The notes under the pieces were generated by a model, which worked only from the letters and a program-made list of their open reading frames with translations, had not been told where the DNA came from and did no database searches. From the NCBI GenBank assembly GCA_017462615.1, contig JAFTQT010000067.1, positions 1 through 34,509 on the forward strand: DNA of 34,509 bases, in the 5' to 3' direction. The first letter of the stretch is position 1. Each line of letters opens with the position of its first letter. Position numbers and translations under genes: made by a program. The stretch comes from Clostridia bacterium (GTDB lineage Bacteria; Bacillota; Clostridia; Oscillospirales; CAG-272). Below, one piece after another: positions 24,188 through 33,230 of this stretch.

Positions 24188-25114
24188 TCATTTCAAAAAT
24201 CCGCTGACGATCTGCTCCTCGGCTTCCTTTTCGGTGAGGCCCAGGGTCATCAGCTTGATCAGCTGCTCGCCTGCGATCTTGCCGATGGCAGCCTCGTGAA
24301 TGAGGGAGGCGTCGGGGTGCGCCGCCACGATCTCCGGCACGGCGCTGACGGTGGCCTCGTCCATGATGATGGCGTCACACTCGGTGTGACCGGAGCAGCG
24401 GCTGTTGCCGTTCACGTGAGAAACGAAGAGCTGCGTGGATTGATCCCGCGCGACGGAGCGGGAAACCACGTGGGTGCCGCAGTCCTCGCCGTTCAGATCC
24501 ACCTCGAAGTGAGTCTCCGCCCGCTGGGTGCCGTGGGTCATGATCTTCTCGTGGACAATCAGCGTGGCCTTGTCGGCCAGCTTCGCGCGGGTGATGCGGT
24601 TGGTGGAATCCACGCCCTTGATCTGGGCGGTCTCCATCTCCATATAGGAGCCGGGCTCCATTTCTACGATGGTGGTGGGGTTCATCAGGTTTTTGCCGTT
24701 GCCGTCGCCCTCGCCATAGTGCTTTTCGATATACTTGACCCGGGCGTTCTCTCCCACGTAAAAGGCGTGAATGCCGCTGTGCTCGCTGTCGGCGCTGCCG
24801 CCGTTGTGGATGCCGCAGCCGGCCACGATGGTCACGTCACAGTCCGCGCCGATGTGGAAGTCGTTGTATACCAGCTCCTTGAGGCCGGATTTGGCCAGCA
24901 GCACGGGGATGTGCAGGCTTTCCTTTTTGGTGCCGGGCTTGATATAGATATCAATGCCGGGCTTGTCGGTCTTTTTGACGATGGAAATGTGCTCGCTGTC
25001 GTTTTTGCCAAAGAGCTCGCCGTCCACGCGCAGGGAATAGGCGCCGGCGGGCACCTGGTGAATATCCGCCACCTGTTCGAGCAGGTTTTTCTTGATGCTG
25101 TCAAGCTCAGCCAT
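24188..25114 (-). CDS. Short SufB/SufD-type scaffold protein (minimal SUF system)
   Basis: 308 aa, ATG at 25114 behind GGAGGTGA, overlapping the end of sufC by 8 bases. It belongs to the SufB/SufD family of Fe-S assembly scaffolds: the beta-helix repeats are followed by the C-terminal SRCSGHTECDAIIMD and LIHEAAIGKIAGEQL motifs, which match the SufB-type catalytic Cys and Glu/His region. It is much shorter than classical SufB or SufD. Paired only with SufC, it corresponds to the two-gene SUF-like minimal system (SmsCB) of anaerobic archaea and bacteria. It builds [Fe-S] clusters in the cytoplasm for the many iron-sulfur enzymes encoded nearby. Confidence 0.9.
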   Translation of the reverse strand: MAELDSIKKNLLEQVADIHQVPAGAYSLRVDGELFGKNDSEHISIVKKTDKPGIDIYIKPGTKKESLHIPVLLAKSGLKELVYNDFHIGADCDVTIVAGCGIHNGGSADSEHSGIHAFYVGENARVKYIEKHYGEGDGNGKNLMNPTTIVEMEPGSYMEMETAQIKGVDSTNRITRAKLADKATLIVHEKIMTHGTQRAETHFEVDLNGEDCGTHVVSRSVARDQSTQLFVSHVNGNSRCSGHTECDAIIMDEATVSAVPEIVAAHPDASLIHEAAIGKIAGEQLIKLMTLGLTEKEAEEQIVSGFLK

Positions 25115-25841
25115 TTTCGCTCACCTCCGTTGTAAAGCGGCAGCCGGCCATGCTGCCCAGCAGCTTCGGCAGAATATCGGCCTTGGCGCCCTCAGCGGCA
25201 ATGTGGCCGTCGGCTACCATCACGATCTTGTCCGCAATGTCGAGAATGCGCTCCTGGTGGGAGATGATGAGGATGCTGCCCTTGGTTTTTTCGTGCATTT
25301 TTTCAAACACCTTAATGAGGTTGTTGAAGCTCCACAGGTCGATGCCGGCCTCGGGCTCGTCAAAGACCGAGAGCTTGGTGCCGCGGGCGAGGATCTCCGC
25401 GATCTCGATGCGCTTCAGCTCGCCGCCGGAAAGGGAGGCGTTGACCTCGCGGTTGATATATTCCTTGGCGCAGAGCCCTACCTCAGAGAGGTAGCTGCAG
25501 GCGGTGGCTACGGAGAGCTTTTCGCCGGCGGCAAGGGAAATGAGATCCTTCACCGTCAGCCCCTTGAAGCGCACAGGCTGCTGAAAGGCGAAGCTGATGC
25601 CCCGTCTTGCCCGCTCGGTAATGGAAAGGTCGGTGATATCCTCACCGTCAAACAGCACCCGGCCGGAGGTGGGGGTGATGATGCCCGCAATGATCTTGGC
25701 CAGGGTGGATTTGCCGCTGCCGTTGGGGCCGGTAATAGCCACGAAGCGCTCGGAGACCTTCAGGTTGATATCGTCCAGAATAACGGTTTTTCCGCCCCCC
25801 TCACCGGGGACGCAAAAGCCGACGTGTTGCAGTTCCAGCAT
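25107..25841 (-). CDS. sufC: Fe-S assembly ATPase SufC
   Basis: 244 aa from ATG at 25841 behind AAAGGAG; the longer frame to 25886 would cover the promoter. It is an ABC-type ATPase: Walker A GPNGSGKST at 38-46, Q-loop near 87, signature LSGGELKR at 137-144, and Walker B/D-loop FDEPEAGID at 160-168. SufC dimerises on the SufB-type scaffold and drives Fe-S cluster assembly. No sufS, sufU or sufD gene is adjacent, and a terminator follows directly after the scaffold gene. Confidence 0.95.
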   Translation of the reverse strand: MLELQHVGFCVPGEGGGKTVILDDINLKVSERFVAITGPNGSGKSTLAKIIAGIITPTSGRVLFDGEDITDLSITERARRGISFAFQQPVRFKGLTVKDLISLAAGEKLSVATACSYLSEVGLCAKEYINREVNASLSGGELKRIEIAEILARGTKLSVFDEPEAGIDLWSFNNLIKVFEKMHEKTKGSILIISHQERILDIADKIVMVADGHIAAEGAKADILPKLLGSMAGCRFTTEVSENG

Positions 25842-25874
25842 AGTAGCTCCTTTGAAGAACAGATAGTTGAAAAT

Positions 25875-25903
25875 AGTATAGCACAATTTGGGGCGGATTT
25901 CAA
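25875..25903 (-). promoter_or_regulatory. Promoter of the suf operon
   Basis: Minus-strand TTGAAA (25903-25898), 17-bp spacer, TATACT (25880-25875), with a TGC extended -10. It diverges from the fumarase promoter; the 25904-26028 stretch between them is AT-rich and shows no gene. Confidence 0.78.
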
Positions 25904-26020
25904 GTAAAATGCGGCATTTTTGCGATTCTTTTCTGATTTTTCAAATCTTGTAGGCGAATTTGATAAATTTTTGACAAAAGGCACAAAAAGTTTGTTCTTA
26001 TTTTGTCGGTATTTTTGTGT

Positions 26021-26057
26021 ACCGCCACTTGACGGAGGTGGGCGGTTATGATATAAT
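26021..26057 (+). promoter_or_regulatory. Promoter of the fumarase gene with an overlapping inverted repeat
   Basis: TTGACG (26029-26034), 17-bp spacer, TATAAT (26052-26057). ACCGCCAC (26021-26028) and GT-G-GGCGGT (26038-26046) form an inverted repeat that encloses the -35 box, a typical place for a repressor operator. The leader to the ATG is about 80 nt and matches no riboswitch I know. Confidence 0.75.
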
Positions 26058-26145
26058 GTATAGTGATAATTTGCGGCATTGGGTCAACCGCTGTCGCGAC
26101 GTGTCAAAAGTACACTGTAAAATTTGAGTTTTCAGGAGGAACAAC

Positions 26146-27522
26146 ATGGAATACCGCATTGAACACGACTCCATGGGGGAGGTCAAGGTACCTGCCGACC
26201 GCTACTGGGCCGCGCAGACCGAGCGCAGCCATCAGAACTTCCCCATCGGCGTAGGTATCGAAACGATGCCCCGTGAGATCACCAAGGCATTCGGCGTGCT
26301 GAAGAAGGCTGCCGCCATTGCCAACAACGCTCTGAAGCCCGAAAAGATGACCGACGAGAAGCTGGCCGCCATTAAGCAGGCCTGCGACGAGGTCATGTCC
26401 GGCTCCCTCAACGACCACTTCCCGCTGGTGGTATGGCAGACCGGCTCCGGCACCCAGTCCAACATGAACGCCAACGAGGTCATTGCCAACCGCGCCAACG
26501 AGATCGCCGGCGCCAAGCTCTGCCACCCCAACGACGATATCAACATGAGCCAGTCCTCCAACGATACCTTCCCCACCGCCATGCACATTGCGGCTGTGAC
26601 GGCTATCGAGGATAAGCTTTTCCCCGCAGTCGACCTGCTGATCGAGACCTTCAAGCGTCTGGAGAAGGAGAACGAGGGCATCGTGAAGAGTGGCCGCACC
26701 CACCTGCAGGACGCCACCCCCATTACCTTCTCTCAGGAGATCTCCGGCTGGCGCAGCAGCCTGGAGCGTGATCGCGAGCTGCTGGCCGCGTCTCTCCCCA
26801 CCCTCAAGGAGCTGGCACTGGGCGGCACTGCCGTAGGTACCGGCCTCAATACCCCCAAGGGCTTTGACGTGAAGGTGGCCGAGGCTGTTTCCGAGATCAC
26901 CGGCAAGGATTTCCGCACCGCCGGCAACAAGTTCCACGCCCTCACCTCCAAGGATGAGATCGTCTTCGCACACGGCGCCATCAAGGCTCTTGCCTGCGAT
27001 ATGATGAAGATCGCCAACGACGTACGCTGGCTGGCCTCCGGCCCCCGCCTTGGTCTTGGCGAGATCCGCATCCCCGAGAACGAGCCCGGCTCCTCCATCA
27101 TGCCCGGCAAGGTGAATCCCACCCAGTGTGAGGCTGTGACCATGGTGGCCGTACAGGTCATGGGCAACGACGTGGCCGTCGGCATGGCTGCCTCTCAGGG
27201 CAACTTCGAGCTGAACGTGTTCATGCCCGTTTGCATCTACAACTTCCTGCAGTCCGCAAGACTTCTTGCCGAGGCCATCGTCTCCTTCAACAACAACTGC
27301 GCCGTTGGCATCACCGCCAACAAGGAGAAGATGCACGATAACCTGCACAACTCTCTGATGCTGGTGACGGCTCTGAACCCCTATATCGGTTACGAGAACG
27401 CCGCCAAGACCGCCAAGAAGGCTTACAAGGAGAACATCTCCCTGAAGGAGGCCTGCGTGGCCCTCGGCTTCCTTACCGCCGAGCGCTTTGATGAGGTCTT
27501 CCATCCCGAGCAGATGGTTTAA
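26146..27522 (+). CDS. fumC: Fumarate hydratase, class II (FumC type)
   Basis: 458 aa, ATG at 26146 behind CAGGAGGA. It catalyses the reversible hydration of fumarate to malate without an Fe-S cluster. Family motifs: [19 protein letters not shown] (about 100-118), the [11 protein letters not shown] segment (about 137-147), [17 protein letters not shown] (about 182-198) and the lyase signature [11 protein letters not shown] (about 314-324). Codon use is strongly C-ending, as in the operon downstream, which suggests high expression. It stands 100 bases before hdrB on the same strand; two GC-rich hairpins lie in that gap. Confidence 0.96.
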   Translation: MEYRIEHDSMGEVKVPADRYWAAQTERSHQNFPIGVGIETMPREITKAFGVLKKAAAIANNALKPEKMTDEKLAAIKQACDEVMSGSLNDHFPLVVWQTGSGTQSNMNANEVIANRANEIAGAKLCHPNDDINMSQSSNDTFPTAMHIAAVTAIEDKLFPAVDLLIETFKRLEKENEGIVKSGRTHLQDATPITFSQEISGWRSSLERDRELLAASLPTLKELALGGTAVGTGLNTPKGFDVKVAEAVSEITGKDFRTAGNKFHALTSKDEIVFAHGAIKALACDMMKIANDVRWLASGPRLGLGEIRIPENEPGSSIMPGKVNPTQCEAVTMVAVQVMGNDVAVGMAASQGNFELNVFMPVCIYNFLQSARLLAEAIVSFNNNCAVGITANKEKMHDNLHNSLMLVTALNPYIGYENAAKTAKKAYKENISLKEACVALGFLTAERFDEVFHPEQMV

Positions 27523-27534
27523 TCCCGTTTTGCC

Positions 27535-27590
27535 CGGCTCTCCGGAGCCGTCCAAATAAAGGCGGGGCGACCGCCCCGCCACCCCTTTTC
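27535..27590 (+). terminator. Two GC-rich hairpins between fumC and hdrB
   Basis: CGGCTC/GAGCCG (27535-27550) and GGCGGGGC/GCCCCGCC (27561-27580). The second is followed by ACCCCTTTTC, a poor U-run, so termination may be partial. I see no convincing promoter for hdrB in the gap, so some read-through from fumC is possible. Confidence 0.5.
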
Positions 27591-27622
27591 ACTAACCAAA
27601 TCTTTAAGAAGGGAACAAGCAA

Positions 27623-28405
27623 ATGAAATTCAGTTATTATCCCGGCTGTACGCTGAAAACCAAAGGAAAAGACCTGGATACGTATGCTCGCGCTTCCGCC
27701 GAGGCTCTGGGTGTGGAGCTGGCAGAGCTGCCGGAATGGCAGTGCTGCGGCGCCGTTTACCCCATGGCCAAGGATGAGATCGCAACCAAGCTTTCCGCCG
27801 TGCGCGCTCTTGCGAACGCCCGCGACCTGGATACCGAGCTGGTTACGCTCTGCTCCGCTTGTCATAACGTGATCAAGCAGGTCAACAACGACATGAAGAC
27901 CGATGCCGACATCGTGCTTCGCGTCAACAACTACTTAAAGCTCGACACGCCCTACAACGGCGAGACCAACGTGCTGCACTTCCTGGAGGTGCTGCGGGAT
28001 CGCGTAGGCTTTGACGAGCTGAAGAAGAAGGTCGTGAACCCCCTTACCGGTCGCAAGATCGCCGCTTACTACGGCTGCCTGCTGCTGCGCCCCTCCAAGG
28101 TCATGGCTATGGACGATCCCGAGAATCCTACCATCCTGGAGGATTTCATCCGCGCCATCGGTGCCGAGCCCGTGATCTACGCCATGCGTAACGAGTGCTG
28201 CGGCGGCTACGTGACCATTGAGAATCCCGGCGAGGCCAAGCGCCGCAGCAACGCGGTTCTGGACAACGCTGCCTCCAAGGGTGCCGATACTGTGGTGACC
28301 GCCTGCCCCCTGTGCCTCTACAACCTGAAGAAGAACGGCGGCCACGACGATCTTCCCGTCGTTTACTTTACCGAGCTGCTTGCAGAAGCACTCGGTGTGA
28401 AATAA
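27623..28405 (+). CDS. hdrB: Heterodisulfide reductase subunit B-like protein (two CCG domains)
   Basis: 260 aa, ATG at 27623 behind AAGAAGGGA. Two complete cysteine-rich CCG domains are visible: C9-x31-C41C42-x34-C77-x2-C80 and C152-x39-C192C193-x34-C228-x2-C231. In HdrB each binds a non-cubane [4Fe-4S] cluster at the disulfide-reducing site. In methanogens the substrate is CoM-S-S-CoB; bacteria lack these thiols, so the true substrate of bacterial HdrB is unknown. This is the first gene of a tightly packed redox operon. Confidence 0.93.
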   Translation: MKFSYYPGCTLKTKGKDLDTYARASAEALGVELAELPEWQCCGAVYPMAKDEIATKLSAVRALANARDLDTELVTLCSACHNVIKQVNNDMKTDADIVLRVNNYLKLDTPYNGETNVLHFLEVLRDRVGFDELKKKVVNPLTGRKIAAYYGCLLLRPSKVMAMDDPENPTILEDFIRAIGAEPVIYAMRNECCGGYVTIENPGEAKRRSNAVLDNAASKGADTVVTACPLCLYNLKKNGGHDDLPVVYFTELLAEALGVK

Positions 28406-28418
28406 GGAGGGTGTCGAT

Positions 28419-28814
28419 ATGAGTCACAACAAGAACGCTGCAAAGGTTGAGCAGATCCTGCGCTCCTATGGCGTTGACGTGCGTAAGTGTATGCGTTGCG
28501 GCAAATGCACCGCTACCTGCCCCGCCTTCGATGCAATGGAGTACCATCCCCACCAGTTTATTTATATGGTAGAGCGCGGCGAGGTGGATAAGCTGGCTGC
28601 CTCTCCCTCCATCTGGCATTGCCTTTCCTGCTTTGCTTGCATGGAGCGCTGCCCCCGCCAGGTGGAGCCCGCAAAGCTCATCGAGGCCGTGCGCGTGGCC
28701 GTCGTCCGTGAGAAGGGTCAGAACCACCTGAAGCCCGAGGACGTTCCCGCATTGCTGGACGAGGATCTGCCGCAGCAGGCCATCACCAGCGCATTCCGCA
28801 AATACAGCAAGTAA
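28419..28814 (+). CDS. hdrC: Heterodisulfide reductase subunit C-like protein
   Basis: 131 aa, ATG at 28419 behind AAGGAGGGTG. It has two [4Fe-4S] motifs: C24-x2-C27-x2-C30-x3-C34 and C68-x2-C71-x2-C74-x3-C78. HdrC wires electrons from HdrA to HdrB. The gap to hdrB is 13 bases and to hdrA 15 bases. Confidence 0.93.
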   Translation: MSHNKNAAKVEQILRSYGVDVRKCMRCGKCTATCPAFDAMEYHPHQFIYMVERGEVDKLAASPSIWHCLSCFACMERCPRQVEPAKLIEAVRVAVVREKGQNHLKPEDVPALLDEDLPQQAITSAFRKYSK

Positions 28815-28829
28815 GGAGGAGAAGCGAAG

Positions 28830-30827
28830 ATGCAAAGAATTGGCGTATTTATCTGTCACTGTGGCACCAATATTGCCGCAACCGTTGACGTGAAGGCCGT
28901 TGCCGAGGCACTTTCCCATGAGCCCGGCGTCGTGTTCTCCACCGATTATCAGTACATGTGCTCCGAGTCCGGTCAGACTCTGATGCGCGAGGCCATCCGT
29001 GAGCATAAGCTCACCGGCGTGGTGGTTTGCTCCTGCTCGCCCCGTATGCACGAGGCAACCTTCCGCAAGGCTGCTGAGAAGGAGGGTCTCAACCCCTATA
29101 TGGTGGAGATCGCCAACATCCGTGAGCAGGTATCCTGGATCCACAAGGATATGAAGGAAGCAACCGAGAAGGCCGTGATCCTGGGCCGTGCCGCTATCGC
29201 CAAGGTTCACCTGAACAAGCCCCTGAAGGCAGGCGAGTCCCCCGTTACCAAGCGTGCGCTGGTTATCGGCGGCGGCATCGCCGGTATTCAGACCGCTCTC
29301 GACATTGCCGAGGCCGGCTTTGAGGTAGATATCGTCGAGAAGGAGCCCACCATTGGTGGTAAGATGGCTCAGATCGACAAGACCTTCCCCACTCTCGACT
29401 GTGCCGCTTATATCCTGACCCCTAAGATGGTGGACGTGGCCCAGAACGAGAAGATCAAGATCTTCTCCTACAGCGAGGTTGAGGCCGTAAAGGGCTTCGT
29501 TGGTAACTTCAAGGTTTCCATCCGCAAGAAGGCCCGTTACGTCATCGAGGACAAGTGCACCGGCTGTGGCCTGTGCACCGAGAAGTGCCCCCAGAAGAAG
29601 GTTCCCAATCCCTTCAACATGAACCTCGATACCCGCCGTGCCATTTACATCCCCTTCGCACAGGCTGTGCCGAAGGTTGCCGCCATTGATGCGGATTACT
29701 GCACCATGCTGAAGACCGGCAAGTGCGGCGTGTGCTCCAAGATCTGCGCCGCCGGTGCTATCGATTACCAGCAGAAGGACGAGATCGTCGAGCGCGAGTA
29801 CGGTGCCATCGTTGCTGCTACCGGCTTCAATCCTCTGAAGCCCGATAAGTACAACGAGTACGGCTACTCCACCTGCCCCGACGTAGTGACCTCCCTTGAG
29901 CTGGAGCGTCTGATGAACGCCGCAGGCCCCACCGCGGGTACCCTGCTCCGTCCCTCCGACAAGACCCATCCCCACACCCTCGTATTCGTACAGTGCGTTG
30001 GCTCCCGTTGCGACGCAGAGAACGAGAAGGGCAAGCCCTACTGCTCCAAGATCTGCTGCATGTACACCGCAAAGCACGCGATGCTGATCCGTGAGAAGTA
30101 CCCCGACACCGAGGTGTACGTATTCTACATCGACGTGCGTACCCCCGGTAAGAACTTTGACGAGTTCTACCGCCGTGCCGTTGAGCAGTACGGTGTGCAT
30201 TACATCAAGGGCCAGGTGGGTAAGGTCGTGGAGGAGAACGGCAAGCTGAAGGTGCAGGCAAGCGACCTGCTCTCCGGTGAGCAGCTGCATATCGATGCCG
30301 ATATGGTGGTACTGGCTACCGCCGTTGAGCCCGATAAGAGCGCACGCGGCATCGCTACCATGCTGACCGCCAGCATGGATACCAACGACTTCTTCACCGA
30401 GGCGCACGCCAAGCTGCGTCCCGTGGAGTCCCCCACCGCCGGCATCTTCCTTTCCGGTGTGTGCCAGGGCCCCAAGGATATTCCCGAAACCGTTTCCCAG
30501 GCAAGTGCCGCCGCCGCCAAGGTTATCGGCCTGCTTGCCAAGGATAAGCTGACCTGCAATCCTTGCGTTGCCAACTCTGACGAGATGCTCTGCAACGGTT
30601 GCTCTTCCTGTGAGAAGGTCTGCCCCTACGGCGCTATCACTTACTCCGATAAGGAGTTCCGCGGTCCCAACCGCACCACCCTTATTCGCCGCGTAGCCTC
30701 TGTAAACGAAGCCGTTTGCCAGGGCTGTGGCGCCTGCACCGTTGCTTGTCCCTCCGGTGCTATGGACCTTAAGGGCTTCTCCAACAGACAAATCATGGCG
30801 GAGGTGGATGCAATATGCAAGATGTAA
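28830..30827 (+). CDS. hdrA: Heterodisulfide reductase subunit A-like FAD protein
   Basis: 665 aa, ATG at 28830 behind AAGGAGGAG. HdrA holds the bifurcating FAD. The N-terminal domain (RIGVFICHCGTNI) is followed by the FAD-binding GGGIAGIQTALDIAEAG motif (about residues 149-165), an inserted ferredoxin domain (C243/246/249/253 and C291/299/302/306), the CVGSRC...YCSKICC motif that in HdrA ligates an extra cluster near the flavin, and a C-terminal ferredoxin (C588/591/594/598 and C630/633/636/640). In the DCxxC-ILTPKM segment the second cysteine is replaced (DCAAYILTPKM). The end overlaps the MvhD-like gene by 13 bases. Confidence 0.95.
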   Translation: MQRIGVFICHCGTNIAATVDVKAVAEALSHEPGVVFSTDYQYMCSESGQTLMREAIREHKLTGVVVCSCSPRMHEATFRKAAEKEGLNPYMVEIANIREQVSWIHKDMKEATEKAVILGRAAIAKVHLNKPLKAGESPVTKRALVIGGGIAGIQTALDIAEAGFEVDIVEKEPTIGGKMAQIDKTFPTLDCAAYILTPKMVDVAQNEKIKIFSYSEVEAVKGFVGNFKVSIRKKARYVIEDKCTGCGLCTEKCPQKKVPNPFNMNLDTRRAIYIPFAQAVPKVAAIDADYCTMLKTGKCGVCSKICAAGAIDYQQKDEIVEREYGAIVAATGFNPLKPDKYNEYGYSTCPDVVTSLELERLMNAAGPTAGTLLRPSDKTHPHTLVFVQCVGSRCDAENEKGKPYCSKICCMYTAKHAMLIREKYPDTEVYVFYIDVRTPGKNFDEFYRRAVEQYGVHYIKGQVGKVVEENGKLKVQASDLLSGEQLHIDADMVVLATAVEPDKSARGIATMLTASMDTNDFFTEAHAKLRPVESPTAGIFLSGVCQGPKDIPETVSQASAAAAKVIGLLAKDKLTCNPCVANSDEMLCNGCSSCEKVCPYGAITYSDKEFRGPNRTTLIRRVASVNEAVCQGCGACTVACPSGAMDLKGFSNRQIMAEVDAICKM

Positions 30828-31252
30828 AAGAATTCAGACCCAAGATCGTGGCGTTTTGCTGCAACTGGTGCTCCTACGCGGGCGCTGACCTTGCAGGCTC
30901 TGCCCGTCTTTCCTACCCTGCGGACGTGAAGATCATCCGCGTACCCTGCTCCTGCCGCGTGAACCCCATGTTCATCCTCCGTGCCTTCCAGCGCGGTGCT
31001 GACGGCGTGATCATGGCCGGCTGCCACCCCGGTGACTGCCACTACACCAGCGGCAACTACTTTGCCCGTCGTCGTATGACGCTGCTGTTCTCCATGCTGG
31101 ATTACCTGGGCATCGAGCGCGAGCGCACCCGTGTGGAGTGGATCTCCGCCGCAGAGGGCGCCAAGTTCTCCAAGACCATGAACGAGTTTGTTGATACCAT
31201 CACCGCCCTCGGTGAGAACAAGAGATTGGAGGATCTGAGATGCAAAAAATGA
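30815..31252 (+). CDS. MvhD/FlxD-like electron-transfer adaptor
   Basis: 145 aa, ATG at 30815 inside the hdrA end, with GGAGGTGG upstream. It matches the MvhD family: CCNWCSYAGADLAGSARLSYP near residue 15 and CSCRVNP with AGCHPGDCHY (about 49-75) supply the [2Fe-2S] cysteines. In methanogens MvhD passes electrons from the hydrogenase to HdrA; in bacterial Hdr-Flx complexes the equivalent FlxD passes them from the NADH-oxidising module. No hydrogenase genes are present here, which favours the Flx type. Confidence 0.92.
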   Translation: MQDVKEFRPKIVAFCCNWCSYAGADLAGSARLSYPADVKIIRVPCSCRVNPMFILRAFQRGADGVIMAGCHPGDCHYTSGNYFARRRMTLLFSMLDYLGIERERTRVEWISAAEGAKFSKTMNEFVDTITALGENKRLEDLRCKK

Positions 31253-32211
31253 TGGAAAAGCGCGCCCTTGAGCTGCTCGGTGACGGTACCGTCAACCGCG
31301 TGCTCGGCTGGAGCGCAGGCGACTTTATCTATGATGTCACTCCCGCTGTCTTCAAGACCGCCGAGGAAGTGCAGGATAAGTTCCTTTACAACGATTTCTG
31401 CGGCGCAAACCTTTCCAAGTATCTGGTAAAGGAGAGCCGCAAGGAGGGCAAGATCCTTGTCTTCCTCAAGCCCTGCGACACCTACAGCTTCAATCAGCTG
31501 ATCGCAGAGCACCGCATCATCCGCGAGAACATCTACGCCATCGGTGTGGAGTGCTTCGGCAAGGCTGATGAGGAAAAGCTCCGCGCAAAGGGCATTACCG
31601 GTATCACCGGCATTGAAATGAAGGACGGCACCTACACCGTTCACACCGTTTACGGTGACGAGACCGTCAAGGCCTATGAGGTCATGGCAGACCGCTGCCT
31701 CTCCTGCAAGAGCAAGAAGCACGTGGCTTACGACGAGCTGCTGGGCTCCGAGGGTGAGGTCGTGGAGGATTGCAACCGCTTTGATATGGTAGAGAAGCTG
31801 GAGGCTATGACGCCCGACGAGCGCTACGAGTTCTGGCGCGGCGAGCTGTCCCGTTGCATCCGTTGCAACGCCTGCCGCAACATCTGCCCTGCCTGCACCT
31901 GCGAGCAGTGCGTATTCGACAACCCCAACTCCGGCGTGTCCCAGAAGGCGGCTGTCAACTCCTTTGAGGAGAATATGTTCCATATCATCCGTGCGTTCCA
32001 CGTAGCAGGTCGCTGCACCGACTGCGGCGAGTGCTCTCGCGTATGCCCGCAGCACATTCCGCTTCACCTGTTGAACCGCAAGTTCATCAAGGACGTGAAC
32101 ACCTTCTACGGTGAGTACCAGGCCGGCGAGAACCCTGAGGCTAAGCCTCCTCTCGGCAAGTACGAGAAGAACGACATCGAGCCCGGCGAGGCAGGAGGTG
32201 CCAAGGCATGA
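31240..32211 (+). CDS. 4Fe-4S dicluster protein of the Hdr-Flx operon
   Basis: 323 aa, ATG at 31240, overlapping the previous gene by 13 bases. The N-terminal half (KILVFLKPCDTYSFNQL and AIGVECFG) recalls the beta-subunit family of F420-reducing hydrogenases and dehydrogenases; CLSC is at 153-156. The C-terminal half has a dense C206-x2-C209-x2-C212-x3-C216-x2-C219-x-C221-x2-C224 region and C259-x2-C262-x2-C265-x3-C269. It is probably one of the two Fe-S linkers (FlxB/FlxC role) between the NAD(P)H module and FlxD-HdrA. I am not certain of the exact orthologue. Confidence 0.8.
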   Translation: MQKMMEKRALELLGDGTVNRVLGWSAGDFIYDVTPAVFKTAEEVQDKFLYNDFCGANLSKYLVKESRKEGKILVFLKPCDTYSFNQLIAEHRIIRENIYAIGVECFGKADEEKLRAKGITGITGIEMKDGTYTVHTVYGDETVKAYEVMADRCLSCKSKKHVAYDELLGSEGEVVEDCNRFDMVEKLEAMTPDERYEFWRGELSRCIRCNACRNICPACTCEQCVFDNPNSGVSQKAAVNSFEENMFHIIRAFHVAGRCTDCGECSRVCPQHIPLHLLNRKFIKDVNTFYGEYQAGENPEAKPPLGKYEKNDIEPGEAGGAKA

Positions 32212-33230
32212 AAAAGCTTTCTCTTGCAAAACTGAATGATTTCTTTGCCGCTGTTGCCGCAAAGGAGACCCTCTACCTTCCCGTTAATAATAATGTAGGA
32301 AAGGCAGAGTACAAGAAGTGGGAGAGCGGCGTGGAGATGTCCTCTGCGCTCAACACCGTGCGCTCTGCCAAGGATTTCTTCTTCCCCCAGACCGAGAACC
32401 TGATGGAGTTCAAGATGACGGGCAAGAGCGTGGAGGTGTTCGACACCCGCGAGGAGTGCGAGGATTTTGTGATCTTCGGCGTGCGCGCTTGTGATGCCGC
32501 CAGCTTCGCGATTCTGGACAGCGTTTATCTCGTTGATCCCGTGGATAGCTACTACAAGAGCCGCCGCGAGCACGGCACCGTGGTCACCATGGCCTGCTCC
32601 AAGCCCGCCGAGACCTGCTTCTGTGGCACTTTCGGTATCGATGCTGCCAATCCCGCCGGTGACGTTACCGTTTGGGAGGTAGAGGGCGCTTATATGCTTC
32701 GCGCCAATACCGAGAAGGGCGAGGCACTGCTTGCTTCCGTTGCCGACCTCCTTGAGGATGGCTGTGAGAAGTGCGTAGAGGAGGCACAGGCAAAGACCCG
32801 TGCTATCCTTGCCAAGCTTCCCCTTGCAGGCCTTACCACCGAGGGCGTTGGCGTTGGCAAGACCAAGGAGCTGTTTGACCATCCCGCATGGGCAAGCCTT
32901 TCCGAGAGCTGCCTTGGCTGCGGTACCTGCACCTTCGTTTGCCCCACCTGTCAGTGCTATGACGTGCGCGATTTCGACACCGGTAACGGTATCAAGCGTT
33001 TCCGTTGCTGGGACTCCTGCATGTACTCCGATTTCACCAAGATGGCACACGGCAACTCCCGTAACTCTCAGCTGGAGCGCTTCCGCCAGAGATTTATGCA
33101 CAAGCTGGTGTACTATCCGGACAGAAACGACGGTACCTTCGGCTGTGTAGGCTGCGGTCGCTGCCTTGCCCGTTGCCCCATTTCCATGAATATTGTAAAG
33201 GTAATGAAAACTCTGGGAGGTAAGAACTGA
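32208..33230 (+). CDS. Sulfhydrogenase beta / AsrA-like 4Fe-4S protein
   Basis: 340 aa, ATG at 32208 overlapping the previous stop as ATGA. It belongs to the family of sulfhydrogenase beta subunit (HydB) and anaerobic sulfite reductase A: FGVRACDAASFAILD in the N-terminal part, then C235-x2-C238-x2-C241-x3-C245-x2-C248-x-C250, the conserved RFRCWDSCMYSDFTKMAHG, and C313-x2-C316-x2-C319-x3-C323. It relays electrons between the flavin reductase of the next gene and the rest of the complex. As there is no sulfite reductase C subunit, the Hdr-Flx role is preferred. Confidence 0.85.
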   Translation: MKKLSLAKLNDFFAAVAAKETLYLPVNNNVGKAEYKKWESGVEMSSALNTVRSAKDFFFPQTENLMEFKMTGKSVEVFDTREECEDFVIFGVRACDAASFAILDSVYLVDPVDSYYKSRREHGTVVTMACSKPAETCFCGTFGIDAANPAGDVTVWEVEGAYMLRANTEKGEALLASVADLLEDGCEKCVEEAQAKTRAILAKLPLAGLTTEGVGVGKTKELFDHPAWASLSESCLGCGTCTFVCPTCQCYDVRDFDTGNGIKRFRCWDSCMYSDFTKMAHGNSRNSQLERFRQRFMHKLVYYPDRNDGTFGCVGCGRCLARCPISMNIVKVMKTLGGKN

